A DNA stretch of 64,000 bases from Mucilaginibacter rubeus (GCF_003286415.2 NZ_CP043450.1:7440001-7504000), one strand, 5' to 3'; numbered from the stretch's first letter, positions 25,923 to 35,131 are shown. The notes: generated by a model from the sequence alone, not told the origin. Numbers and translations are program-made.

Positions 25923-27278
25923 ATGAAATTACTTAAAACTTTAAAATATACAATCCCGGTTCTGTCGCTTGTGACGCTGGCTTCCTGCAAAAAATTCCTG
26001 GAGGTTCAGCCTAAAGATTCCGTATCTGACTCACAAACCATTGTTGATCGTGCATCTGCCGAAACCGCGGTGCGCGGTATTTACAGGGCATTATCTGCCG
26101 ATAACTACTATGGCGTAAACTTTGTTTCGGTAGGTTATTTATCAGGCGATAATATCCAATGGACAGGCTCACAATCTATAGTGCAACAGTTTATTGACCA
26201 TAATGTAAAGGCTGATAACGCCACAGTATCAGGTATTTGGCTGGCTATTTACACAACCATAAACCGTGCAAACTATGTAATTGCCAAATTACCCGGCGTT
26301 ACTGATGCTACCCTGACAACAGCCGAAAGAAACCAACTGTTAGGCGAAGCGTACTTCATCCGGGCCTTATGCTACTTTGACCTTGCCCGTACCTGGGGTG
26401 GTGTACAGATAGTGACCACGCCAACCATATCGGCTACAGATAAAAATGGCATCAAACGCAGCACGCTTGAGCAAACTTATGCACAGGTACTTAGCGACCT
26501 GAATACTGCCGAACCATTGTTGCCGCTACCAACTTCGCAAAACCCGGTAAGGGCCAATAAAGAAACAGTTTACGCCTTAAAGGCAAGGTACTACCTGTAC
26601 CAAAAAGACTGGACTAATGCCGAAAACTATGCTACGCTGGTATTGGGCGATACGCAGAATTATTCGCTGTTAAAGCCTTACAGCGCGTGGTTTGCCAACA
26701 ATGCGGTAGGTACTAAAGAATCGGTGTTTGAACTGGCTTACAGTGCTACTTATACCAATGGTCACCGTGGGCAATGGCAGCCGCCTGCTAATAGCGGTAC
26801 CCGCCAATGGGCGCCTAACGCCGCGTTTTTAGCATTGGTAAACGACGCTACCATAGGAGGTAACCGGAGTGCTTTGGTGGCTAAAACATCTGCAGGTTTA
26901 TGGTATGGCAACCTTTATTACCGCAGCCCGGCAACAGATCCGGCTTATATCATCAGGATTGCCGAAGAATACCTGATCCGCTCGGAAGCGCGTGCACAGC
27001 TTAATAAGCTTGCCGATGCCCGGATTGATTTGAACGCTGTACGTGACCGCGCAGGCTTAACAGCAACAACAGCGGTTTCACAAGCCGATATTTTGCTGGC
27101 CATTGAAAACGAGCGCCGTATTGAGTTCGCTTTAGAAGGTCACCGCTGGTTTGATTTGGTGCGCACCGGCAGGGCGGCAGCCGTATTGGGCGTAACAGAC
27201 GCCACGAAAAATATTTTGCCTATCCCGGTAGATCAGCTGAATGTTGACCCTGCCTTAACGCAGAACCCCGGGTATTAA
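25923..27278 (+). CDS. susD: SusD/RagB outer-membrane substrate-binding lipoprotein, sulfur operon
   Basis: 451 residues. The signal peptide ends in a lipobox (LVTLASC) followed by KKFLEVQPKDSVSD, typical of SusD. The helical TPR-like core contains NYVIAKLPGV, RALCYFDLARTWGGV and the C-terminal RRIEFALEGHRWFDLVRTGRA, ending NPGY. Together with the preceding SusC it forms the cell-surface capture and import pair. A tRNA-Cys gene begins 11 bases after its stop codon. Confidence 0.93.
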   Translation: MKLLKTLKYTIPVLSLVTLASCKKFLEVQPKDSVSDSQTIVDRASAETAVRGIYRALSADNYYGVNFVSVGYLSGDNIQWTGSQSIVQQFIDHNVKADNATVSGIWLAIYTTINRANYVIAKLPGVTDATLTTAERNQLLGEAYFIRALCYFDLARTWGGVQIVTTPTISATDKNGIKRSTLEQTYAQVLSDLNTAEPLLPLPTSQNPVRANKETVYALKARYYLYQKDWTNAENYATLVLGDTQNYSLLKPYSAWFANNAVGTKESVFELAYSATYTNGHRGQWQPPANSGTRQWAPNAAFLALVNDATIGGNRSALVAKTSAGLWYGNLYYRSPATDPAYIIRIAEEYLIRSEARAQLNKLADARIDLNAVRDRAGLTATTAVSQADILLAIENERRIEFALEGHRWFDLVRTGRAAAVLGVTDATKNILPIPVDQLNVDPALTQNPGY

Positions 27279-27289
27279 CAAGGACATAA

Positions 27290-27360
27290 AGCCGGGTGAC
27301 TGAGTGGCTAAGTTGAGGTCTGCAAAACCTTGTACGGCAGTTCGAACCTGCCCCCGGCGT
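27290..27360 (+). tRNA. tRNA-Cys(GCA) inside the sulfur operon
   Basis: A cloverleaf folds in full. The acceptor stem has six pairs (GCCGGG/CCCGGC) plus a mismatched A1-G72. The D arm is ACTG/AAGT with GG in the loop. The anticodon stem is GAGGT/ACCTT around CTGCAAA, giving anticodon GCA. A 4-base variable loop is followed by the T arm GGCAG-TTCGAAC-CTGCC and discriminator T73. GCA and U73 are the main tRNA-Cys identity elements. CCA is not encoded. Oddities are the A1-G72 mismatch and a T at position 21, so it may be a specialised or decaying copy. It is 29 bases before the next start codon, and processing would cut the operon mRNA here. Confidence 0.8.
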
Positions 27361-27389
27361 CTTCTAAATCAATTTAAAAACATAAAACA

Positions 27390-28751
27390 ATGAGCACATT
27401 AACCACCAACCAAACTAAATGGAAGGAATACGAAAAGGGGGCTTTTCGGTTCTTCTTCATTTACTTTGTGCTGCAGGCCCTTCCGCTTGATTGGAAGTAC
27501 TTCGGCAACCTGTTCCGCATTCAATGGGGCAGTCTCGGCTTTGGCGATATTTTTTACATCAGCCGTTACACGCCGCAATTTATATCTGGCAGCAGCACAC
27601 CAGGCACATGGGGCATAGGCACTCTTGCCGATTGGGCGTTCATAGCAGGTATCGCATTGATAGGCGCTATCGTATGGAGCATTCGCGATAAAAAGAGCGA
27701 AAACCATAATAAGCTGTACTATTGGTTAAGGGTGATTTTGCGTTACCGCCTGGCTATCGGAATCATCACTTATGGTTTTATCAAGTTCTTTCCTTTACAA
27801 TCACCACTTCCATCTATAAGCAATCTAAATACATCTTATGGGGATTTTGACCGTTGGAAACTTTTCTCGTTAAGCCTGGGTATAGTGCCGGGTTATGAAT
27901 CATTTTTGGGTTTGGTGGAGATAATAGTTGGCGTATTGCTGCTGTTCCGTAAAACCGCGACACTCGGTGCTATCATTATCCTGGTATTTACGGGTAATGT
28001 GTTTATCTCCAATATAGCTTATGATGGCGGCGAAGCAATTTACGCGCTTTACCTCATCAACATCGCTTTGTTCCTTACTGTTTACGATATCCAACGGATT
28101 TATAACCTGGTAGCCCTGCGTAAACCAACGGCGCCAAATACAGTAAAAATTTCATTAAACGGGCAATGGCGTACATCTCGTTTGGTGTTAAAAAGCCTGT
28201 TTATTTTCTTTTTCGTGTTTCTGTACGGATATAAAACTTACGCGGCTTATCATCATGATATCTACCAGTACCCAAAAGCTAAAGGGTTAGCCGGTACTGC
28301 CGGTTTGTATAATGTGAGTGATTTCAGGGTCAACAGTAGACAACTGCCGTACTCGCAGACCGATACCACCCGCTGGAACGATGTTGTTTTTGAGAAATGG
28401 AACACCATCAGCATAGGTTCGTTAAAAAGATATAAAGCCGATGCTGCTACCACCGAAGAGATCAGCAAAAACAACGATGATCGTAAATATGAACTTGACG
28501 GTACTACCGGCCGGGCTTATTACAGCTATGTTGCCGATACGGTAAAACAGGTTTTGCTGCTCAAAAACAGGAACAGCAATTATAAGGCCGATCAGTTTAC
28601 GCTGCATTATACCAAACCTGAAAACGGCACTATTATCCTGACAGGTGTTGATCATAACAAGGACTCTGTTTATGTGCAGCTGGACAGGATTAACAAAAAA
28701 TACCTGCTGCAGGAAGCGGCCCAGGGCAGGAGCAAGGCACTTAAACTTTAA
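27390..28751 (+). CDS. DoxX-like membrane protein with C-terminal soluble domain (copy 1)
   Basis: 453 residues. About six to seven hydrophobic segments lie in the first 250 residues, with the DoxX-like stretch YRLAIGIITYGFIKFFPLQS and GLVEIIVGVLLLFRKTATLGAII. The C-terminal 170 residues form a beta-rich domain (YNVSDFRVNSRQLPYSQTDT, VVFEKWNTISI). DoxX/DoxD-type proteins include a subunit of thiosulfate:quinone oxidoreductase, and neighbours here are sulfite-oxidising, so a quinone-linked sulfur oxidation role is inferred. It contains no Cys residue. A paralogue follows after 27 bases. Confidence 0.75.
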   Translation: MSTLTTNQTKWKEYEKGAFRFFFIYFVLQALPLDWKYFGNLFRIQWGSLGFGDIFYISRYTPQFISGSSTPGTWGIGTLADWAFIAGIALIGAIVWSIRDKKSENHNKLYYWLRVILRYRLAIGIITYGFIKFFPLQSPLPSISNLNTSYGDFDRWKLFSLSLGIVPGYESFLGLVEIIVGVLLLFRKTATLGAIIILVFTGNVFISNIAYDGGEAIYALYLINIALFLTVYDIQRIYNLVALRKPTAPNTVKISLNGQWRTSRLVLKSLFIFFFVFLYGYKTYAAYHHDIYQYPKAKGLAGTAGLYNVSDFRVNSRQLPYSQTDTTRWNDVVFEKWNTISIGSLKRYKADAATTEEISKNNDDRKYELDGTTGRAYYSYVADTVKQVLLLKNRNSNYKADQFTLHYTKPENGTIILTGVDHNKDSVYVQLDRINKKYLLQEAAQGRSKALKL

Positions 28752-28778
28752 GCTATAAACCTTTAAAAGATATTTATC

Positions 28779-30395
28779 ATGGCAACAACAGTAATAAACC
28801 CCGACACCAAACAGGTGGGCAATGTTGTACCCGAAAGTAAACCCCGGCAAGCTGCCCCGGTAACTGATACCGGCGCACAGAAGGAATGGACTGCTACCCA
28901 GCGTGTAGCTTTCCGTATCGCTTTCATCTTTTTCATTATCATGTGTATCCCAACCACTGCCGAGTGGTGGAATAACCTGGTGACCATTAACTGGTTCCAT
29001 CTGCATTACCGCGACTTATATGACATAGCGCGGTTTTCGCCAAGCATTTACAAATTTCAAACCCCGGCGTATAACCTGTTAGGCTATATTGATTGGGTTG
29101 AAGCGCTTGTTATCGGTATCGTGGGCGGTCTTATCTGGACTGCGCTTGATAACAAAAACAAGCAATATCATAACCTGTATTACTGGCTGCGCGTGGTGGT
29201 GCGGTACAGGGCAGGTATAGGCATAATCGGGTTCGGCTTTACAAAGCTGTTCCCGGTTCAAATGCCTTATCCTTCATTAGGTGTACTTAACACGCATTTC
29301 GGCGATTTGACAGCGCAAAAGATCTACTGGCTTTCGGTAGGCATTGTGCCCTGGTACCAGGTGTTTGCCGGTGTTGTGGAGCTGGCTGCGGGCACCATGC
29401 TGTTCTTTCGCAAAACCACCACTTTTGGCGCAGTGTTGCTATTGGGAGCTTTGGGCGATATCACTTATGTAAACTTTGCCTATGATGGCGGAGTGCATGT
29501 GTATGCTTCATATTTTGTATTGTTCTCGGCGTTTTTATTATGGTACGATATTGTACCGGTTTATAACCTGCTTATCAGAGAGCGTTTTACCGTTCCCCCG
29601 GTTTTGATCCCGGAAATTAACCAGAAATGGCTTATCGTTACACGCATCGTTTTAAAGACCGGTACTATTGGCATATTCCTGGTTTGGCTGTACTATTTGC
29701 AGTATGTGAATTTTAAATATGATCCTTACAAACAACCGGCTACAAGCGGTATAAAACAGTTGAGAGGTAATTATAATGTGAGTGAATTTAAGCTCAACGG
29801 ACAGGATATACCTTATTCTCCTTTAGATTCGGTGCGCTGGCAGGGAGTAACGTTCGAGAAATGGTCGTCCTTAACCTTTAATGTTAATAAGCCATTAAAT
29901 CTCGACTTATCTAATGGTGGTGGTGCCGCTATGCGCGATATCAACCGTAACTTCGAGCTTACAGGCGTAGCCGGAGGTAAAAGGGTATTTTATTACGATG
30001 CCGATACCGTGAACAAGGTACTTTACCTGCAGGATAAGCTGCCGGAGTTTAGCAAACGGAAGGGGAAGCGTGGCAATCGCGGCGGAGAGAAAGCCGGCGA
30101 TAACAAACTGGCCAAATCATTTATCCCCGCCGAGGCAAAAGCAAACATCCGTAACGAGGTAACGGCTATTGATCCGGCGGCACAATCAACCCGCCGGCAG
30201 CGTGGTGTGCCCGAAGAGCTAAAAGATAAACGTAAACGTGCGCACATGGTGTTAAGTTACAACGCAGATGCAACGGGATCGCACATTGTGTTGACCGGCA
30301 AGGACGACAAGAAAAATGATGTGTATATTGTGCTTGACCGCGTAAACCGTCCATACGCGCTTACCGATAGCAAATTGGTGGCGGGCAAATACTAA
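28779..30395 (+). CDS. DoxX-like membrane protein with extended C-terminal domain (copy 2)
   Basis: 538 residues, a tandem paralogue of the preceding protein. Matching segments include YRAGIGIIGFGFTKLFPVQM, GVVELAAGTMLFFRKTTTFGAVL, and in the C-terminal domain YNVSEFKLNGQDIPYSPLDS and VTFEKWSSL. It differs by an insertion of about 75 residues, rich in Lys and Arg (KRKGKRGNRGGEKAGDNKL onward), and a longer polar N-terminus. The two probably form a heteromeric membrane complex, with quinone as the likely electron acceptor; this is inference. Confidence 0.75.
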   Translation: MATTVINPDTKQVGNVVPESKPRQAAPVTDTGAQKEWTATQRVAFRIAFIFFIIMCIPTTAEWWNNLVTINWFHLHYRDLYDIARFSPSIYKFQTPAYNLLGYIDWVEALVIGIVGGLIWTALDNKNKQYHNLYYWLRVVVRYRAGIGIIGFGFTKLFPVQMPYPSLGVLNTHFGDLTAQKIYWLSVGIVPWYQVFAGVVELAAGTMLFFRKTTTFGAVLLLGALGDITYVNFAYDGGVHVYASYFVLFSAFLLWYDIVPVYNLLIRERFTVPPVLIPEINQKWLIVTRIVLKTGTIGIFLVWLYYLQYVNFKYDPYKQPATSGIKQLRGNYNVSEFKLNGQDIPYSPLDSVRWQGVTFEKWSSLTFNVNKPLNLDLSNGGGAAMRDINRNFELTGVAGGKRVFYYDADTVNKVLYLQDKLPEFSKRKGKRGNRGGEKAGDNKLAKSFIPAEAKANIRNEVTAIDPAAQSTRRQRGVPEELKDKRKRAHMVLSYNADATGSHIVLTGKDDKKNDVYIVLDRVNRPYALTDSKLVAGKY

Positions 30396-30408
30396 AAACA
30401 GATACCAG

Positions 30409-31854
30409 ATGAAACCGGAAAAACGTGATTATGATGCAGTGATAGTAGGCTCGGGGCCAAACGGCCTTGCAGCGGCCATATTATTGCAGCAGCATGGGCT
30501 TTCGGTTTTATTGCTGGAAGGGAAGGACAAAATAGGCGGCGGCTTACGGACCGAAGAACTTACGCTGCCCGGTTTTAAACATGACGTTTGCTCGGCAATT
30601 CACCCGCTGGCTGCCGGATCGCCATTTTTTGAAACGCTGCCCCTGTATGAGCACGGCCTGGAATATATTTATCCGGAGGTTGCGGCGGCGCACCCTTTCG
30701 ATAACGGAACTGCCGCGGTGCTTAAAAAGTCGATCATTGAAACTGCTGATTTGCTTGGCGGGGATAGAGATGCCTACATTAAACTGATGGCGCACCTGGT
30801 AAAATCATGGCCAGGTTTGGCTGCTGATGTATTAGGACCGCTTACGTTTCCGAAACACCCGGTTGATCTGGCAATTTTTGGACTGGATGCACTGACATCA
30901 TCAACTCACCTCGCCAAAAAGTTTAAAACCGAAGAGGCCAAAGGGCTTTTGGCAGGTATGGCCGCGCATAGTATTCAGCCATTAACCAACCTTACTACAT
31001 CGGCTATTGCTTTGGTGTTGATGGCTAACGGACATTTAAAAGGCTGGCCGGTACCTAAAGGAGGCTCGGTGAAAATAGCGGATGCGCTGGCATCATATTT
31101 TATATCAATTGGCGGGAAGATAGAAACTAACACTTATGTCACCGCTTTTGATCAGCTGCCATCGGCTAACGCGGTATTGTTTGATATCACGCCGAAACAA
31201 CTGCTGCAAATTGCCGGGCATAAGTTTTCATCGCTGTATAAGTGGCAACTTGAACGGTACCGTTACGGTATGGGGGTTTTTAAGGTAGACTGGGCGCTTG
31301 ACGGCGTTGTGCCATTTAAAGCAGAGGGGGCAAAGCAAGCCGGAACGGTGCATATCGGCGGTACTTTAAACGAAATTGCAGTTGGGGAACAACAGATCTG
31401 GGAAGGTTTACACCCGGAAAAACCATTTGTGTTATTGGCCCAGCAAAGCCTTTTTGATAGTACACGTGCACCCGAAGGTAAACATACGGCCTGGGCATAC
31501 TGCCATGTTCCTAACGGATCAAGTAAAGATATGACAGATATCATAGAGAAACAGGTAGAACGTTTCGCACCTGGTTTTCGTGACCGAATTATTGGAAGGC
31601 ATACATTTAACACCCGGCAATTGGAGAATTATAATCCCAACTACATTGGCGGGGATATTAACGGTGGCGTTATCGACATTGGCCAGTTATTTACCAGGCC
31701 GGTTTTGCGGCGCTCGCCTTATCGTACATCGGCAAAGGGCATTTATATCTGTTCGTCATCCACACCTCCGGGTGGGGGAGTACATGGCATGTGCGGCTAT
31801 CATTCGGCCAAACGTGCATTAAAAGATGTTTTTAACATCAGCATAAAATCATAA
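30409..31854 (+). CDS. Phytoene-desaturase-like FAD-dependent oxidoreductase
   Basis: 481 residues. The N-terminal dinucleotide-binding fold is YDAVIVGSGPNGLAAAILLQ followed by the acidic end LLLEGKDKIGGGLRTEEL. The C-terminus has the FAD-closing motif IYICSSSTPPGGGVHGMCGY typical of phytoene dehydrogenase-like proteins. No carotenoid genes are nearby. Its place between DoxX-like proteins and a sulfate-exporter-like protein suggests a redox step on the imported compound. Cytoplasmic or membrane-associated; substrate unknown. Confidence 0.85.
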   Translation: MKPEKRDYDAVIVGSGPNGLAAAILLQQHGLSVLLLEGKDKIGGGLRTEELTLPGFKHDVCSAIHPLAAGSPFFETLPLYEHGLEYIYPEVAAAHPFDNGTAAVLKKSIIETADLLGGDRDAYIKLMAHLVKSWPGLAADVLGPLTFPKHPVDLAIFGLDALTSSTHLAKKFKTEEAKGLLAGMAAHSIQPLTNLTTSAIALVLMANGHLKGWPVPKGGSVKIADALASYFISIGGKIETNTYVTAFDQLPSANAVLFDITPKQLLQIAGHKFSSLYKWQLERYRYGMGVFKVDWALDGVVPFKAEGAKQAGTVHIGGTLNEIAVGEQQIWEGLHPEKPFVLLAQQSLFDSTRAPEGKHTAWAYCHVPNGSSKDMTDIIEKQVERFAPGFRDRIIGRHTFNTRQLENYNPNYIGGDINGGVIDIGQLFTRPVLRRSPYRTSAKGIYICSSSTPPGGGVHGMCGYHSAKRALKDVFNISIKS

Positions 31855-31882
31855 CATATTATCACACTATAAAAACTCAATT

Positions 31883-33139
31883 ATGTCAACCACCACTACT
31901 AAACTAACCCTGCACGAAGACTGGGCAGTAGTTATTTTAGGTTCTTTGATCATTATCCTGTCGCTGGCAGGTCTGCTTTTACCTGTCCCAACTTTCGGCT
32001 GGAAAACCAGTGCCGACTTAACCGGAACTGTACTGGGTTCCGCAAACCTGGTTAAAATACTTTTACAATTTGTATTTGTAGCCATTATTGGCGGTATAGG
32101 CGCATTTATAACCGGCAAATCTGTTAAGAATTATGCTTTAGGTTTTCCACTGGTTTATGTAGTAACCATACTGGCGCTTGTGCTTGCTGGAAGTAGCCAG
32201 GCTAAGTCACTTAACCTTGAGGCTGTAATATTCAGTTTGGTTTTGGGGTTGCTCATCAGCAATTTTATTAAACTACCGGAATGGTTAAAGTCATCACTTT
32301 CAACTGAGTTGTTTGTAAAAGTAGGCCTGGTATTGTTAGGTACCAGCGTAATTTTTGGCGATATTTTAAAAGCAGGATCTTTGGGTTTGATACAAGCGCT
32401 ACTGGTTGTAACCTCCGTTTGGTACTTTGCTTACTGGACTTGCAAAAAGCTTAAGGTTGATGATGAAATGGCCATGATGATATCAAGCGCGGTATCCATT
32501 TGTGGTGTATCTGCGGCTATAGCTACAGCGGGTGCCATCAAAGGCGACTCAAAAAAGCTTTCGTATGTAATATCCATGGTGTTGATCACGGCTATCCCGA
32601 TGATGATCTTCATGCCCATCATCGCTCATTATTTCAAATTTTCGGAACCGGTAACCGGTGCATGGCTGGGCGGCAGTATTGACACCACCGGCGCGGTTGT
32701 GGCATCGGGATCATTGGTTGGCGAGGTTGCATTGAAGATTAGCACCATCGTTAAATTCTCGCAAAATGTATTACTTGGCCTGGCGGCTTTTGCTATCTCT
32801 ATTTACTGGACTTATACCAAGCACCCATCGGCAAATGATAAAGAAACCAAACCAACACTTAAAGTGATTTGGGAGCGTTTCCCCAAATTTGTATTGGGTT
32901 TTATAGGTGCTTCACTGCTGTTCTCGTTCTTTCTGCCGCCATCGGCTGCTGCTACGGTTAAGGATAGTTTAAAGAACTTGCAGGGACTATGGTTCGCCCT
33001 CGCCTTTACCAGTATTGGCCTGGAAACCAACTTTGCCGATCTGTTTAACAGGAACAGCAAGAAGCCGTTATACGCGTTCCTGATAGCACAAACCTTTAAT
33101 ATTTTCATTACGCTGGTTATAGCGCTGATATTATTCTAA
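31883..33139 (+). CDS. yeiH: YeiH-family putative sulfate/anion exporter
   Basis: 418 residues with about ten or more membrane segments and the YeiH family pattern: FVKVGLVLLGTSVIFGDIL, MMISSAVSICGVSAAIATAGA, WLGGSIDTTGAVVASGSLVG, and FTSIGLETNF near the end. Members are annotated as putative sulfate exporters and recur next to sulfonate and cysteate degradation genes. Position just before the sulfite dehydrogenase pair fits export of the sulfate produced. Lies in the inner membrane. Confidence 0.88.
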   Translation: MSTTTTKLTLHEDWAVVILGSLIIILSLAGLLLPVPTFGWKTSADLTGTVLGSANLVKILLQFVFVAIIGGIGAFITGKSVKNYALGFPLVYVVTILALVLAGSSQAKSLNLEAVIFSLVLGLLISNFIKLPEWLKSSLSTELFVKVGLVLLGTSVIFGDILKAGSLGLIQALLVVTSVWYFAYWTCKKLKVDDEMAMMISSAVSICGVSAAIATAGAIKGDSKKLSYVISMVLITAIPMMIFMPIIAHYFKFSEPVTGAWLGGSIDTTGAVVASGSLVGEVALKISTIVKFSQNVLLGLAAFAISIYWTYTKHPSANDKETKPTLKVIWERFPKFVLGFIGASLLFSFFLPPSAAATVKDSLKNLQGLWFALAFTSIGLETNFADLFNRNSKKPLYAFLIAQTFNIFITLVIALILF

Positions 33140-33152
33140 AATAGCTTTTATC

Positions 33153-33737
33153 ATGCTTAAAAAGTTAAAGCTAAGGCGGAGCCATGCCCTGATTTTCGGG
33201 GGGATCACCATAATTGGGATGGTGATCTGGCTTTGGCTTTCTTATCAAAATAAGCAAAAATGGCCCCAAACATTTGGTTACGGTAAGACTGCCACCCAAC
33301 AGGATATAACCAAATGGGATATTGATGTACGTCCGGATGGTAAAGGTTTGCCAGAGGGGAGCGGTAATGTGGCTGATGGAGCGATAATTTACACAAATAA
33401 ATGCGCAGCCTGTCACGGGGCTGATGGTAAGGAAATTAAAGGAGTGAAGCTACCCGGTCCGCCATTAGTGGTGGGCGGTGGTAAAACCAAAACTATAGGC
33501 AATTACTGGCCTTATGCCACTACTTTGTTTGATTACGTACGCCGGGCAATGCCCTATAACGTGCCCGGTTCGCTGACCAATGATGAGGTATACAGCCTTT
33601 GCGCCTGGCTGCTGAACGAGAACAAGATCATTAAAGCCAATCAAATAATGAATGCCCGCACGCTACCTAAAGTAGAGATGCCGGCGCAAAAACTTTTTAT
33701 TGTTGACGACCGCAAGGGCGGCCCGGAAGTAAAATGA
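33153..33737 (+). CDS. Membrane-anchored c-type cytochrome, SorB/SoxD-like
   Basis: 194 residues. One N-terminal membrane anchor (about 12-31) is followed by a single class I cytochrome c domain. The haem motif is CAACH (Cys84, Cys87, His88), and the axial Met is Met133 in RRAMPYNVPGSL, the usual motif of SoxD/SorB-type cytochromes. It overlaps the sulfite dehydrogenase gene by 4 bases (ATGA), indicating translational coupling and a shared complex. It should take electrons from sulfite oxidation on the periplasmic side. Confidence 0.9.
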   Translation: MLKKLKLRRSHALIFGGITIIGMVIWLWLSYQNKQKWPQTFGYGKTATQQDITKWDIDVRPDGKGLPEGSGNVADGAIIYTNKCAACHGADGKEIKGVKLPGPPLVVGGGKTKTIGNYWPYATTLFDYVRRAMPYNVPGSLTNDEVYSLCAWLLNENKIIKANQIMNARTLPKVEMPAQKLFIVDDRKGGPEVK

Positions 33738-34978
33738 ATATGGAACAGCAGGATAAGCCGGTAAAAGCAACCGAAAAGAAAATAAGTCGCCGTACTTTGC
33801 TGGGCGGGGCTTTGGCTACAGCTATTTTGCCGGTAACCTCGGTATTTGCAAAATATATCCAGGTGGGAGTACCTGCGATTCCCGATCCTACAAAACAACC
33901 CGGTCCGCTGCCGGGAAAAGTCGGCACACGATCGCCATTTGAAAGCCCGGTTAAGAAACCATCGGATATTTCTTCGCGTACACCGCTGCAGGATCTGTAC
34001 AGTACTATCACCCCATCCGATCTGCATTTTGAACGGCACCATGCCGGTGTGCCTTCCATCGACCCAAATCAATATGAGTTGCTGATACATGGCATGGTAG
34101 AGCGGCCGATGAAATTTAGTCTGCATGACCTGAAGCGTTTTCCATCGGTAACCCGCACCTGTTTTATTGAGTGCGCGGGCAACTTTCGTACCGGTAAAGA
34201 GGACATGACCGTGCAGGAGATCCTCGGCCTTACCAGTCAAAGCGAATGGACGGGCGTAATGCTTTCAACCCTGTTTCGTGAGCTGGGTGTTGACCCCAAA
34301 GCCACTTGGTTTTTAGCGGAAGGAGGTGATGCCGCCGTGCTTACCCGAAGCATCCCCATCCGTAAAGCCTGGGATGACGCCATGATCGTATACGCCCAGA
34401 ACGGCGAAGCCATACGTCCGGAACAAGGTTATCCAGCCCGCTTGCTTTTACCCGGATGGGAGGGAAATACCAACGTAAAATGGCTTCGACGGATAGAAAT
34501 TTCGGATGCACCCTATTTTACCCGCGAAGAGACTTCAAAATATACCTACCCGGTAAAAGACAAGATCAGGATGTTTAGCTTTGAAATGGATGCGCGGTCT
34601 ATCATCACCTACCCATCCTTCCCGCAAACGATTGAACGCGGCTGGATCGAAATTCGTGGTATAGCCTGGAGCGGCAGGGGAAAGGTGGTAAAGGTTGAAG
34701 TGAGTACCAATGCGGGAAAAAACTGGAATGAAGCGCGGCTACAGGACCCGATACTGGAAAAAGCGCATACCTATTTTCGCCACCTGTGGCATTGGGATGG
34801 CTCAGAAACGGAAATACTTAGTCGCGTTACCGATGAAACGGGTTATACCCAGCCCACATTAAAACAACTCATCGACGCCCGCGGCAAAGATATCGGCGGC
34901 TACCACATGAACCCCGTAACAGCATGGCGGGTTAAACGGGATGGGAATGTGGTTTTTAAACCGGAAAACCATAAGTAG
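33734..34978 (+). CDS. soxC: SoxC/SorA-type molybdenum sulfite dehydrogenase
   Basis: 414 residues. A twin-arginine signal (KISRRTLLGGALATAILPV, Arg19-Arg20) sends the folded enzyme to the periplasm. The sulfite-oxidase-type molybdopterin domain contains the molybdenum-ligand Cys147 in CFIECAGNFRTG and the SoxC-like PARLLLPGWEGNTNVKWLRRIE. The C-terminal dimerisation domain follows (WIEIRGIAWSGRGKVVKVEVSTNAG). With the coupled cytochrome it should oxidise sulfite to sulfate. It is the last gene of the operon; no clear terminator follows. Confidence 0.93.
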   Translation: MNMEQQDKPVKATEKKISRRTLLGGALATAILPVTSVFAKYIQVGVPAIPDPTKQPGPLPGKVGTRSPFESPVKKPSDISSRTPLQDLYSTITPSDLHFERHHAGVPSIDPNQYELLIHGMVERPMKFSLHDLKRFPSVTRTCFIECAGNFRTGKEDMTVQEILGLTSQSEWTGVMLSTLFRELGVDPKATWFLAEGGDAAVLTRSIPIRKAWDDAMIVYAQNGEAIRPEQGYPARLLLPGWEGNTNVKWLRRIEISDAPYFTREETSKYTYPVKDKIRMFSFEMDARSIITYPSFPQTIERGWIEIRGIAWSGRGKVVKVEVSTNAGKNWNEARLQDPILEKAHTYFRHLWHWDGSETEILSRVTDETGYTQPTLKQLIDARGKDIGGYHMNPVTAWRVKRDGNVVFKPENHK

Positions 34979-35131
34979 CTGAATTAAGATTCTGCCTTTC
35001 AGTACGTTTTAAACATTTTGATTTATTTAATATTTTTTATTATGCCAGGAAAAGCTTATTATTGAGGTAACTGTCGTTTGAACAGTTATATCCTGATAAG
35101 TTTTCATTTCCCATTTTAAAAGTAAATTGCC

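Noticed and set aside
33697..34240. Overlapping minus-strand open frames within the cytochrome and SoxC genes
   Set aside because: They lie wholly antisense to genes with catalytic motifs and show no family features.
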